A stretch of 64,000 nt of DNA from Setomelanomma holmii (GCA_010015745.1 ML978252.1:1238-65237), one strand, 5' to 3'. Positions 10,444 through 22,075 are shown, counted from the first letter of the stretch. The notes: generated by a model from the letters alone, not told the origin. Numbers and translations are program-made.

Positions 10444-10646
10444 TGTCGGATCATAGATATCGTCGACATGTCAGTCACACAATCAGGCGCACTGATCGCA
10501 GCACTGCGTCTGAGCAGCGCTCAGACCAGACCCCTGAGCCTGCCTCTTCCATAGTCCTCTCCTAACAATTACAAGAACAATCGAACAGAATGCATTCCTA
10601 GTTACAGTTATTTCCTTTCAGCACTAGTGCTATAGCCCTCCTAACA
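10444..10646 (+). repeat. Copia left LTR
   Basis: It is 203 bp, starts TGTCGGATCATAG and ends CCTCCTAACA. By eye it differs from the right LTR at two positions. In both, the left copy carries the A or T state (CACAATC against CACGATC, and CCTAACA against CCCAACA), as expected from C-to-T changes on one strand or the other. Confidence 0.95.
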
Positions 10647-11013
10647 CTGATCAGTGATTGCTTGAGGCGATCACAGACAGCAAGGTAGAAGAGACAGACT
10701 GCTGATATCCTAACATTCTTTTGAACCTTAGGATGATGCATATGTACTAAGAACAGAGCGAGGCAAAGATACAAAGCGCTTTTAACCTCCTTCTCAAGCT
10801 GCTGGTTCAGGCCGATCCGCGGACACAGAGCGCGTCAGCAACGCACAAAGGCAGACTGTAGGCATCCTGACGTGAGAAATCTCAGGACGACTACAGCGTG
10901 TCAGCTATCTGTACAAGCGTCTCCGGACAATCCGATCACGTACAACCGCCACAGCGCTGGAACTGACTAACTAGCAAGACAACACAGACAACGCGTCAAC
11001 AATACACGCCAGC

Positions 11014-14000
11014 ATGATGCCAGACAACGAGAGCAACTCCAGCAGCATCGACGTTGCCGTTCAAGACTAGATGCTCAACGACCTATCTGAGCGCAGCACA
11101 AGCGAGCGCGCCAAAGCTGTTTCCCTATAGGCTAAGTACACTGCGGAGGAGCTTATAGAAGACAGTCCACACAAAGTCGCGCTTATGGTCATCAACCTAT
11201 CCCTGTGGGGTGTGCCTGCACTAGAGGATGCAGACGAAATACACGCAACAACCTAGGTTGCCAAGACTATCCATGACTACTATGTTAGAATAGCCTAGGA
11301 TAAGGAATTATACTTCAACTACTAATAGGAATTTGAAGGATAGACAAGAGAGCTATTCTAGAAGGTTGAGCGCAATACGCTAAAGTCTCTCAAGACTGTG
11401 ATGCGGCACAGGGGAGTCTACACAGGCAACATCCGCGCTAGAGTAGCTGACTCTATGTTTAACTTACTAGGTGGAGAGAACTCTCCTGAGTGGGACCCTG
11501 CTGAGTTCAAAGCTACGAAATTCGACGAGCGCTCTGAGGCGTACCAGCGTCAGCAGAGCGCACACTAGGCAGCTCCTGTGACTAGAGAACAGCTGCAGCC
11601 ATCGCAGCCGCCATCGCAGCAGCCATCGCAGCCACTGTTGCAGCACCCACGGTCGCAGCAGCCAATACAGCCGCAGCCGCAGCTACAACGACCATTGCAG
11701 GACGAGCAACTAGGCGATCAACCAGACGAGCAGTATGGGATGAGACAAGCAGAGCAGTATGGAGTAAGACAAGACGTCCAGAGCCGCTCTTATCCTCCCT
11801 AAGAGCCACAATAGCACACGCAGACACAGAGACAACCGCCAGCAACTGCGTATTGCGAGGTCACACCGTTCCCTCAGCAGCCTACGAGCTGAGTACGTGA
11901 CTAACCACCTGACCTGCCACACGATCCATACAAGACGCTACCGCCGCAATGGTCTCGCAATGATTAGCTTAATGCCAATATAATTACGCAGTTTTCTAAG
12001 CTTTAGGACAACAGCAACAAGTATACAGGCAATGCGTACAATCTGCTTAATGACAAGATCAAGGTCTTCTTCAGCATCTGCTGGCAGGTGGACATACAAG
12101 AGGAGCAGTTCCACGCAGTGTTTCCCCGTATCCTTACAGGGCGTGCAGAGACATTCTACATACAGGTTGTAGAGAGAGATGACAGCTTTGCTAGCGCGTA
12201 CACGGCAATCAAGAACCACTTCAACCATGACGTGCATCACCAGCACTACTACACGGACTAGACGACTACAACGTTTGCTCGCACACGCACGGAGAACCCT
12301 AACAAAGGGCTACACGAGGTCCTGCAGATGCTGCTTAACAAGCTGCAGTTGTGCTAACGTGCGCTTAGAAAGAACTTTGATAGTAAGGATGCTCTACGCA
12401 CTACTGTTATTAATGCCTGCCGTAGAGTTCCAGAACTGAAGATGGCACTATTTAAGCTAGCCACAATCTGTAAAGGCCTCTTTTCAGACCTGCGGTCAGC
12501 ATTTAAGACACACCTAGCTCAGCAACACACAACCTAGATAGTCACAGAGGACTAATACTACTTAGACTGCTGATACAGCAGCAATGGAAGAATCCGAGGT
12601 AGATCCTGAGGAGGAGGCAGAGGCAGATTCAAAGCTGCATACTAGAGAGGCAAACAACGCGTTAATAATAAACGTGGATTCAAGCTACGCTGGAGGAAGA
12701 AATGCTTCGTTTGCTAGAAGGAAGGATGCTAGTCTACAAACTACACTAATGAGGAGCGCAAAGCTGCACGCGCGCAGTTCTTCTTAGCATGTTACTTTAC
12801 AGGTAGACAACCGCCTATTGATTTCTCAGTACACCTTGCAGAATACAAAGGCAGTGAGCACACCAGCTAATACAACTAGAGAGGCTGGAGAGAAGAGGAA
12901 GACTGCGAGGATAGCGACAATGACGACAGCACTAGCGATCAGCAATACCTTAAGCACCAGTTCTTCAAGAAGCAATGCCTTGCGGATCAGGCGTTTTTGC
13001 ATCACATCTCTGGCGACGACATATACAGCTAAGGCGCACCGTCAGCACTAGCATCGCAGTTTCTGCTTAAAGACCGCTACACAAGGTCTGTGTACCAAGG
13101 AATCCTGCCAGATACAGGCGCAGCCAATGTGTCTACAGTGGGCAAAGAGCAGTATCTTGCACTCACACGAGAGGATCCGACAGTCAAGATGGACACATCT
13201 ACAGCAGGGAAGGCATCTATTAAGTTTGGCAAGGGCAGTGCTACAGCGTCTATTAGCACTGCACAGGTCTCTACAGACATTAGGACAATCAACTTTGAGG
13301 TGCTTAATGCACCTACACCATTCTTGCTCTGCCTTGCAGACATGGACCGCTTAAAAGTCTACTTCAACAACACTACAGATGAGCTCGTTCAGAGCAATAT
13401 ACACATCCCTGTTCTACGCAAATAGAGACATCTATAGTTCTATCTAAACAAGAGAGAAAGAGCAACTGTGTTCCTGACAGAGACAGAGTTGAGACGGCTC
13501 TATCGCCGATTTGGACACCTAGCTGTCATGAGACTGGCCAAGCTATTAAAGGATGCTGGCCACGACAACTTTGAAGAAAGAACGCTTAAGGAAGTCACAA
13601 AGTTTTACTATCACTGTCAGCTCTATAGCTCAGCGCCACGCTGATTCAAATTCACTCTTAAGGATGATCACCACTTCAACTATGAGATCCTAGTAGACGT
13701 GATGTACCTCAGCAGCAAGCTGGTATTGCATGTGGTTAACTCCTTAACTGCTTTCTAAGGCGCAAAACTCCTCAACGCTACCTCAGCCAAGGAGACATGG
13801 CAGGCACTGCGGATGCTATGGATTGACACCTATCAAGGACCACCAGACATCATCACACATGATGCAGGCACTAACTTCGCAAGCGCAGAGTTCCGTGCTG
13901 AGGCAAAGATCATAGGAGTTACATGCAAGCAGGTGCCCACAGAGGCTCACTGGTCGGTGGGCAAGACAGAGAGATACTACGCACCTCTTCGCCAAGCATG

Positions 14001-16182
14001 GGATATACTGCACGCTGAGCTCTCAGACGCGATGTCTGATGAAGCAATCCTTCAGATAGCTGTGAAAGCTGTCAATGATACCGCTAGACCTGATAGGCTA
14101 GTCCCAACCTTACTGGTCTTTGGAGCATACCCACGAATGACTACAGAGTCACCGCCATCACCATCAATGGTCAAGCGTAGCGAGGCTATCCAAAAAGCGA
14201 CAAAAGCTCTACGCAAGCTCTCTGCAGAGCGCCAAGTTGCAGATGCTCTGAACACTCGTAACGGACCAGCCACTGCAGACATACTGGCACTCCCACTCTA
14301 GAGCAAAGTCTTAGTATGAAGAGAGAGTGATGGCTGGAATGGCCTGTACAAGATCGTTAGCATAGACAGCCACAACGTCACTGTCGACATGGTCAATGGT
14401 CCAGCAACATTCAGATCGACTGTCGTCAAGCCATACTACAGACCAGACCACCTTTAGAGCGACCCTGATGCACCACACGCACAGAACGAGTCACATGAGC
14501 CGGTAACAGTACCTCCGGCAGCGCAACCACGCAAGAGAGGCCACCCTCCAGGATTAAAGAACAAGCGCAAGGCACACGCGTACATCACCAAGAAGGAGCA
14601 GGACGATCTTGAGCTAGCTATCAAGCTACGTAACGATAGAGTAATCACAACATCAGGCGCACCATTTGAAGCGTCTGATGATCAAGAAATCAGCGACCTT
14701 GTAGGCTGAGGAGTGTTTAAGTTTGAGCACTACGACAGCAGACTACACAGCAGGGTCCGCATCTTCAAGTCACGCCTAGTACGTGAGGTTAAAGGGAAGA
14801 CAACCAAGCTGTATAAGAAATCCCGTCTTGTTATCTAAGGCTACTAGGACTATGGCAAGGAGGCTATCTTAACGCAATCTCCGACTATCCAACGATGTAG
14901 CCAGCGCCTGATCATGTCGCTGGCGCCTGTGCTAGTACAACGTGAGATGAGCATCAAGCTACGGGATATCACGCAGGCGTATCCACAGGCGCGGACAACG
15001 CTGAAGAGGACGATACTTGCATACCTCCCTACAGAACTGGTGTCCTGATATCTAAAAGGCACGCTACTCTATGTGATCAAGCCACTATATGGAATCGCGG
15101 AGGCAGGAGTCCACTGGTGGACAACGTACCACGGACACCACTGCAGGGAATTGGATATGTCAACATCCACGTACGACCTATGCCTGCTGATCACAAAAAG
15201 TGACGATCCAGACGTCTTCGGCATCGTCGGTATGCAGACAGATGACACTCTCATGCTTAGCACACTAGCGTTCTTATCACTTGAAGAGAAAAAGATCTAG
15301 AAGGCAGAGTTCAGATTAAAGCTAAAGTCTATCCTGACACCTAAGGTGGAATTAGACTTTAATGGATGCACACTTACGATAGATAGCAGCAAGCCAGCCT
15401 TTGCTCTAAGGCAGAAAGGACAAGGAGGAAAGATCAAGCTGGTGAACGCCAGTGCTCCTGACCGCGCACAACAGTACACTGAGCAGCGCGCCTGCGGAGC
15501 GTACATTGCATCAACGTGCCAACCAGAGGCATCATTCGATCTATCCGTTGCCGCTCAAGCGCAGCAACCATCAGATGAGGACATCAAGGCGCTCAACAAG
15601 CGCCTGAAGTGGCAGATGGAGAACCTCGATCGTGGCCTGCGCTACGTCACTGTCAATCTCATGGAGGCTAAGTTGATAGTCTTTGTAGACGGCTCTTTTG
15701 CCAACAACAAGGACCTCAGCTTACAGCTAGGCTTCATCCTAATGCTTGTCAATGAGTCCACTGATGTCAGCAACACCTTCAAGATCTGTGGCAACGTGAT
15801 ACACTACAGCTCTACAAAATGCAAGCGCGTCACTCGGAGCGTACTGGCCTCAGAGATCTATGGCATGGTTAACGGTTTTGATATAGGCATCGCTATTGCC
15901 ACCACCCTAAGGATAGTCACTGAACGACTTAGACTACCTGCAATTCCCTTGGTTATCTGTACAGACTCGTACTCCCTATACGAGTGCCTGGTAAAGCTTG
16001 GGACGACAAAGGAGAAGCGTCTTATGATCGACATTATGGCACTGCGCCAATCATATAAGCGTCGTGAGATCACAGAGATCCGCTGGATCAACGGTGATGA
16101 CAATCCTGCAGACGCCTTTACTAAGGCATCTCCAAACCACGCTCTTGAAAGCTTTATTAACAGCAATGAGCTGACAGTCTGA
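11014..16182 (+). pseudogene. Copia gag-pol polyprotein, nonsense-riddled
   Basis: One frame runs from ATG 11014 (or 11017) to TGA 16180-16182, 1722 codons. Gag has a Pro/Gln-rich stretch near 11590-11720. The zinc knuckle is near 12700-12745 (KCFVC.KEGC.ST). The protease motif DTGA is at 13111-13122. The integrase has FGHL and YHCQLY elements (13510-13625), LVDVMYL near 13690, ITHDAGTNF near 13855 and the Glu in VPTEAHWSVGK near 13938. A segment matching fungal Copia integrase C-termini (NDTARPDRLVPTLLVFGAYP) follows near 14070-14130. The reverse transcriptase shows IKLRDITQAYPQA (14955) and the YxDD-equivalent QTDD at 15238-15249. RNase H has FVDGSF (15680) and ICTDSYSLYE (15955). By hand count there are 39 in-frame stops (about 23 TAG, 9 TAA, 7 TGA) and no frame change. 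Neighbouring codons are otherwise well conserved. Confidence 0.9.
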
Positions 16183-16312
16183 GTGGATGGATGGGTACAG
16201 AGGCCAACAGGCCCTGATGTTTGATGCTACACACATACAGTCACTACCGATACACACAGCCACTAGCAGCACATGCAGAGTTCCTCATTATCTAGAAAGA
16301 AAATATCTCCAG

Positions 16313-16515
16313 TGTCGGATCATAGATATCGTCGACATGTCAGTCACACGATCAGGCGCACTGATCGCAGCACTGCGTCTGAGCAGCGCTCAGACCAGAC
16401 CCCTGAGCCTGCCTCTTCCATAGTCCTCTCCTAACAATTACAAGAACAATCGAACAGAATGCATTCCTAGTTACAGTTATTTCCTTTCAGCACTAGTGCT
16501 ATAGCCCTCCCAACA
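16313..16515 (+). repeat. Copia right LTR
   Basis: It is 203 bp, starts TGTCGGATCATAG and ends CCTCCCAACA, and is followed directly by the CTAAG target duplication at 16516-16520. Confidence 0.95.
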
Positions 16516-16589
16516 CTAAGCGCTGTTTCTTTTAGATTCTCATTAGATTTCGAGATTATAATTATTTGAGACACTTCTGCAGCACAAAC

Positions 16590-17657
16590 TCAAGAATATT
16601 CTAGACGTCCGACTCGACCTTGTGAACCCGAAGCCCAGCAAGCTCGCTCCACGCACTCAACCGCATCGAACGTTCCATTGTCGATCGTGTGCCAATTCCT
16701 ACCCCCATCAAACGTGATATCGGAGCCTGAAGTCCCAACGGCAACAGCAATATCTCTTTGCCCCGGGACCCAAGAGACACCGGACCGATAGCCAGCAGGA
16801 AAGCTCTTCGACGTAACCCACGAGGCACCACCATTTTGCGACCAAGTTGAGATGTTGACATTGCCCGTCGGTTTCTCGTAATCGCCTCCTACAGCAATGC
16901 CGTGCCGTGCATCGCGAAAACGCACCGAAAACACACCCGCCGCTGGACCACCTGCTATGGAACTGTTGCTAACCTTCCAGTCATGCCCGTCCTTACTTCG
17001 GAAAATCCGTCCAGGATCCACACCACCGGATGCAATGTACCAGCGGCCTGCTGCTGCTTCAATGCACGTTCCAGAAGCCGCAAAACCAAACTCGCCAGCG
17101 AGAGCTGCTGGCATGCCTGAAGGATCAACAAGATCCCAGGTTGCGCCTCCATTCCAGGTCTCAATGAGCCTGAACTTCCCGTCTACAGGATCGCTCATGG
17201 CAAGACCGTGTCTGCGATCCTCGAAAGCCATACAGTCGTAGAACGCGGTGGGCTCTGAGTTGATGAAAGTCGGCTTCCAACTCTTGCCGCCATCCACAGT
17301 CAGGTAAATGCGTGATGCATTTCCTTCACCAATGGACAGGGTAATGGCTACTTTGGCCGAGTAGGCTTGGATGTCACGAAATTCGAATGTAGTAGCATTC
17401 TCGGGTAGGGGATTGGGTGAGACATTGATCCAGGTCAAGCCGCCGTTGGTGGTCCGTAGTACCGTTCCGGCTGTGCCTGAAACCCATACGACTTTTTCAG
17501 AGACAGGTGAGAGGCCCCGAAACTGTCGCGTGCTGTTTGTCGGGGTGATCGTCCAACTCAATGCCGGAGGAAAAGAGATCGCGTAGACGCTAGGAAGGCT
17601 AGCACTATATGCTGTCCATACCAAGAACGGTGTGAGGAGATTCAATGTAAGCCACAT
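16590..17657 (-). CDS. Secreted Ycf48/HCF136-like beta-propeller protein
   Basis: The predicted protein has 355 residues. The start chosen is ATG 17657-17655 because it is followed at once by a signal peptide (MWLTLNLLTPFLVWTAYSAS). The frame stays open upstream, with another ATG at 17759, but that would bury the signal sequence. The mature part carries repeated BNR/sialidase-type blades: TTNGGLTW, TVDGGKSW, TWNGGATWD, SKDGHDWK, SQNGGASW and TFDGGRNW. This is the architecture of Ycf48/HCF136 photosystem II assembly factors and of bacterial photosystem-like oxidoreductases. In a non-photosynthetic fungus the role is unknown; an extracellular or secretory-pathway seven-bladed propeller is the safe description. 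There is no intron in the chosen model. Its stop lies 74 bp from the Copia element. Confidence 0.85.
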   Translation of the reverse strand: MWLTLNLLTPFLVWTAYSASLPSVYAISFPPALSWTITPTNSTRQFRGLSPVSEKVVWVSGTAGTVLRTTNGGLTWINVSPNPLPENATTFEFRDIQAYSAKVAITLSIGEGNASRIYLTVDGGKSWKPTFINSEPTAFYDCMAFEDRRHGLAMSDPVDGKFRLIETWNGGATWDLVDPSGMPAALAGEFGFAASGTCIEAAAGRWYIASGGVDPGRIFRSKDGHDWKVSNSSIAGGPAAGVFSVRFRDARHGIAVGGDYEKPTGNVNISTWSQNGGASWVTSKSFPAGYRSGVSWVPGQRDIAVAVGTSGSDITFDGGRNWHTIDNGTFDAVECVERACWASGSQGRVGRLEYS

Positions 17658-18236
17658 ACTGTATAAAGAGGCTCGACGTCTAGAGAATGTGTAAGAAAAA
17701 TTGAACAACGTTGGTCGAAAGGAGACCTTTTCACTGTTATCGTTGTGCAGACCCCGCATGGACGTCGACTGGTAACCTGGATAGGCAGGTGTGAGATCGT
17801 CGTCATCGATCGTGTCTTGGACAACCAATTCACACAATCCAGGCCAAACGGGAAGATTTGGAGTCGAATCTGAGGCAGGTAGTAGTCATTGCACGGAAAG
17901 GTTTCATATTCAGCATAAGGTCCACTGGCGGGCTGGATATGCTATCATGGATGCATGGACTGAGATCACAAAAGTGGGAGGAGGTCGAAGATTATTTCTA
18001 CAAGACATTAGTGGAGAATTACCTCGAGTCTTCGAGTAGGACGATAGCGAACGAGCCTTGTTGTTGCTTGCAATTTTGGAGTCGACAGGTTGAGGTGAGG
18101 CCCCATGCCACACGGCAGTGGCGCCAAGAAAGTTAGCCGCGAGCCGCCAAGGGTGGTCCCTGTCGATCACTTTAGACACGCGAGCGGCTTGTAAACACAA
18201 ACACCACATGGCATTCGTACTGGCCCTGCGGCGACA
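17658..18236. other. Divergent intergenic region
   Basis: This 579-bp spacer separates the starts of the Ycf48-like gene (-) and PER1 (+) and must hold both promoters. Open frames cross it on both strands but none resembles a known protein. No motif was assigned. Confidence 0.5.
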
Positions 18237-19410
18237 ATGAAGTCGAGACTTGCACCGGCATGGCGTATCTTCGCGCTGTTCTGCCTGCTAAGTGAACTTG
18301 CTCATGCTTCGATCGGTGACAGATCCCATGAGTTTCGCGATTGTGTGCAGGTATGTGGTGTTGATGTCTTATAACAGCAGCTCGAAGCTTGAAACTTATC
18401 ACGACTGCAGGTCTGCCAGGACGCTAATTGCGGAGACGAACCGACACCTATCCCCGTCCACCGCCGCATCCTCTTCTGGGACTGTCCCGCCGAATGCGAC
18501 TACACGTGCCAACACATCGTCACGTCCACCCGCGTTGCCCGAGATCCACCCTACATGCAACCTGTGGTTCAATTCCACGGTAAATGGCCCTTTTACCGCT
18601 TCATGGGAATGCAAGAACCCTTCAGTGTCATCTTCAGCCTGTTCAATTACCTGGCACACGACTGGGGCATGACGCAATTGCGCTCCCAGATCCCCGCCAA
18701 CTACACGCTGCGCAAGTACTACTTATGGTTCGGCTACATCGGACTGGCAAGTTGGACTTTCAGCATAATCTTCCACACTCGCGATTGCAATGTGACCGAG
18801 AAACTGGACTACTTCGCCGCGGGTGCCAATGTGCTGTATGGACTTTACTATGCGCCAATTCGAGTGTTCAGACTGGATAAGAACGAGCCACGGAAGAAGA
18901 GCTTGTTACGGGTGTGGACGGCGCTATGCGTGCTGCTCTATATGATGCATGTGGGATATTTATCGCTATGGAGATGGGACTATACGTACAACATGGCGGC
19001 GAATGTTGTTGTTGGAGTTGTAGCCAACCTTCTTTGGAGCGGCTTCAGCTATGTGCAGTACCGGAGAATTGGGCGGACCTGGGCAGTATGGCCAGGTCTT
19101 TGCGTGGCGTGGATCATTGTGGCTATGAGTATGGAGTTGTTAGATTTCCCGCCGTGGAAGGGAATGATCGATGCGCATAGTTTGTGGCACTTGGGGACGG
19201 TGGTGCCCACAGTCTTGTGGTACAAGTGAGTTCACTACCCAAACTGGAGAAGACATAGGCTGATGACCATAGCTTCCTTGTTCGAGATGCGCAAGAAGAC
19301 ATAGCAGGTACGCGGTCCAAGCGATAGCAAGGCCTTATGCGGGTCTTCACGAAATGCTACGCTGGCCTCAACGCTTACCACGAGGTCCCAGGAAAATTGC
19401 CGACAGCTGA
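18237..19410 (+). CDS. PER1: PER1-family GPI-remodelling phospholipase
   Basis: Three exons are proposed: 18237-18350, 18411-19225 and 19305-19410, giving 344 residues. Intron 1 is GTATGT..CAG (60 nt) and intron 2 is GTGAGT..TAG (79 nt). Without intron 2 the protein would stop at VLWYK; with it the end reads VLWYNRYAVQAIARP, closer to the family. Per1/PGAP3 removes the sn-2 acyl chain of the GPI anchor in the ER, allowing lipid remodelling of GPI proteins. Support comes from a signal peptide (..IFALFCLLSELAHAS), a Cys-rich luminal segment (VCQDANCG..FWDCPAECDYTC), PFYRFMGMQEPFSVIFSLFNYLAHDWG, IIFHTRDC, and several membrane helices ending in DAHSLWHLGTVVPT. The Ser, Asp and His of these blocks fit the CREST hydrolase signature. 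The function is conserved and the call is secure; the last exon is less so. Confidence 0.92.
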
Positions 19411-19917
19411 TCGTGGTGCAGGCATTCGCAAGGACTGACTGCTGCGAATGACTTGCAAATACGTATAGCGGTGGCGGTATCGATCAATAACATACTCGAA
19501 ATTCTATGTCGTCTTTGGACTTCCTACGGTTTTGCCTATGCTCGTTCTTGCCGAGGCTCATTTTAACTACAGCGACTCGTCCACCCACAAAACCCCACGA
19601 AAAACTCGAATCGTGCACACTAGTAGGGCCGATACAGGATAGGCGGCGTGAAGGTGTGGTTGGCATTAGGGTAGCACATACCTGGTGGAGAGGTAATGGC
19701 TCGACAAAGGCGGGTGATCAGAGGAAGACGTTCGACGAAAGCATGGATACATTGCGCGATACGTGCCGTCATGGTGGAATGACAACTCACTCACACAGTA
19801 TAGTACACATTCCCATCCATAAGATGCATATTGTACAGATCCCCTTCGTCGCTCCTAGTCACACGCCACCTGGCTGCTGACTACTCGCTGACTCTTCAGT
19901 TTCGCTTCACTCTCCAT
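19411..19917. other. Convergent intergenic region
   Basis: This 507-bp spacer lies between the 3' ends of PER1 (+) and mL50 (-). A 124-codon open frame at 19506-19880 has no domain, no neighbouring splice support and no recognised relative, so it is not called. Confidence 0.5.
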
Positions 19918-21989
19918 CTAGTTTTTCGCCAATGTATCCCTTCTCTTCGTTAGCTTGGCGACTGTCTTGCTGGGCACAGGTCTACCAAATTCGGGAGTTC
20001 TGCGAGTGCCTTCAGCAGGTGGGAGGACGTGCCTCCTAGAAGGCTTTCGTGGAGTAGCCCATCGGGATTTGTTGGACGAACTGGCAAGGCCGCGCTCCCA
20101 TAGTGCATAGGAAAGGACCTTTTGCATCCCCATCTTCGTACGTGCCTCTACCTTGTCAAGTTTGGAGCCCCGCAGCGCAACGTTGCCAAGAGCAAGCAGA
20201 TCTCCCAGGTCAGCTCTGGCCCTGGAAGTCTCTAAAGCAGATCCCTGTTGTTTGGCGCGTTCCCGTGCCTTCTGACCTTCGATGTGGATGGCACTGTATA
20301 AACTTGTAGGCTGCGGTTTCGCAGCAGCGCAAAGATGACTGTAGATATCACCAAGTGTTTTGCTGGCGGTTAAATGCGAATCAGGTATGCGAAGACCCGT
20401 TAGTTGGTGCAAGCGCTTGAAGATCTAGTAATGTGTTAACTTTATTAAAGTCAGTGTGAAGGTTTACAAGTCTTACAGCAAACTTGACGGCGAGGTCAGT
20501 GACTGGCACTTGTCGCCACCTGACTTCACTCGCACCAACCGTAGAATATGTGCTTTGTCGCACGGCTTTTCTTAAGGCTGCGAAGTCGTTGGCGAGGCGT
20601 TGCGCCCGGTGTTCAAGCACGGTTTGACGCATGCCGCTAATGGCCGAGCGAGACGATTCGAATGCCGTTATGAGCTCAGCGATACGTACGGAGGATGGAG
20701 CAGAAGGTGTTGCTGTCGGCGCCTCAGCATTGAGCATATCCTCGACCTTTTCGGATATCGCAGGCTTGGCACGTGGTACCGGCCGATTCGACATGAAGTC
20801 AAACGGCTTCTTCTCAGGATCAATCTTGACAACAGCTGCCCGCTTGAACGCTGGCGTGGCCGGATCCATGGTTGGCATCGACTCCTGCGGCAAGACAGGG
20901 TCCAAAAGATCCGCTGCGTCTTCTACAAGTACCTCACTCTCGGCGTCGACAAGTTCTTCCTGCTCAACTGTCTGCGCTGGATCCCATTCAGGCGGATTCA
21001 GGATGATGTTTAAAATCTGCTCCGCGCTCGTGTACCTGGGGTAGGTGAGGATAAGCTCACCGCTCGTAGAGGTACGAAGCTTGACATCATGGACCCACGG
21101 CGGACTTCCATACGAAGAATAGACGCCTCGGTTGGGTAAGCTTGCCATATCCAAATCGAGACCCGCCTCCTTCAAGGTGTATACTTCGGTCACGGCTTGC
21201 ACAAACCGGGTCGGCAGATGTCCGCGTTTCGCAATTTTCCTGTGGAGACCAAAGCTACGTCGTATCAGCACAAAATTGGCAAAGATCAGTGAACCGGACT
21301 GGTACATACTCGTAATTTGTATATGGTCGACCAGTCATTTCATGCACCGCGTCTCTCACCTCGGGAGTCAAGGAGCTCCCACCTCGCGCAGAATATGACG
21401 ATCCTGTCAGAGACTCGATCTCCTCCACCATGCGCATGGTCAAGGGCGTATAGGTCCGACATGTGAGCTTCTCGAATTCTTTAGCTAACTCGACTTCACG
21501 CTTCTGATCGAGCCACGCTTCTCCACCCACGTGCATCAACTTGGGCCCACCAAGCTCCTCTGCCGGGACATATTCATAGGTCGCCGTCTCAGTAACAGTC
21601 GACCCTGCCGAAGAGCGGGTTCTACCTCCACGTTTACGCTTCTCGAGGTCCTCCTCGAGAACCTCCTCATAGTCGCCTTGCTCCTCGGGGGCGATTCGCA
21701 CGGGCGAGGTAGGATCGTAGGGATCAACATGCGCGCCAATGGGCTCCGAGTCCCCGAGGAGCCGCTTCTGCCATCTCCGCACGAATTGCTGGTGCTTCTT
21801 CTTGTCCTGCTTGCCTGGCAGCAGGAAGGCGTTGGCGGAGGTGGTGGAGAATGCGGCGGTCGAGTTTCGAGTATGCGTGCAGCATGCGGCAACAGAAGGA
21901 CAGGGCGAAGGCGCTATCCGTGGCCGTGCCGTGAGCGGGAGATGCGCGGATAAGTCAATTGCCCGCGAAGGGGGCGGTATTCGACGCAT
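19918..21989 (-). CDS. MRPL13: Mitochondrial large-ribosomal-subunit protein mL50
   Basis: Three exons on the minus strand, 21989-21310, 21239-20477 and 20424-19918, give 649 residues. Intron 1 (70 nt) is GTATGT..CAG and intron 2 (52 nt) is GTAAGA..TAG. The join across intron 2 reads DLAVKFAIFKRLHQLTGLRIPDSHL, the L50 (ribosomal subunit 39S) signature, followed by TLGDIYSHL. The N-terminus looks like a mitochondrial presequence (MRRIPPPSRAIDLSAHL.., Arg-rich, few acids). The product should be a structural protein of the mitochondrial 54S subunit, yeast mL50/MRPL13. The chain is long for the family because of a large N-terminal region with charged, low-complexity stretches (EEVLEEDLEKRKRGGRTRSS). 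A CCAATCA box lies upstream at 22076-22082. The gene symbol is by homology only. Confidence 0.82.
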
Positions 21990-22075
21990 TGAGGTCGAGA
22001 TGCGTGGTTGGCAGCTTCAATAATTTCTATCGACGTGACAGTTGCGCACAGCGTGCCAAGCCCGCCGCAGATTGA

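Larger units (their letters stand above)
10444..16515 (+). mobile_element. Full-length Ty1/Copia LTR retrotransposon
   Basis: The element is 6072 bp, bounded by two 203-bp direct LTRs and by CTAAG at 10439-10443 and 16516-16520. The internal domain order is gag, zinc knuckle, aspartic protease, integrase, reverse transcriptase, RNase H, which is the Copia order. A purine-rich tract (AGAAAGAAAATA) lies just before the right LTR at 16294-16305. A clear tRNA primer site was not recognised next to the left LTR. The polyprotein frame is riddled with stops, so the copy is non-autonomous. It sits 52 bp right of the Fot1 element and 74 bp from the stop codon of the next gene. Confidence 0.95.

Noticed and set aside
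10639..10700. Possible tRNA primer-binding site after the Copia left LTR
   Set aside because: No stretch of 12 or more bases matching the 3' end of a common tRNA could be identified by eye.
11582..11845. Ala-rich minus-strand open frame opposite Copia gag
   Set aside because: It is the complement of the Pro/Gln-rich CAG repeats of gag; composition alone explains it.
11014..16182. Stop-codon reassignment or programmed readthrough of TAG in the Copia frame
   Set aside because: All three stops occur, Trp and Gln codons also remain, and the genes nearby use normal stops; RIP-type mutation is simpler.
1..16515. CRISPR-like or telomeric array
   Set aside because: Repeats are a contiguous minisatellite without spacers and not TTAGGG-like, and the host is a eukaryote.
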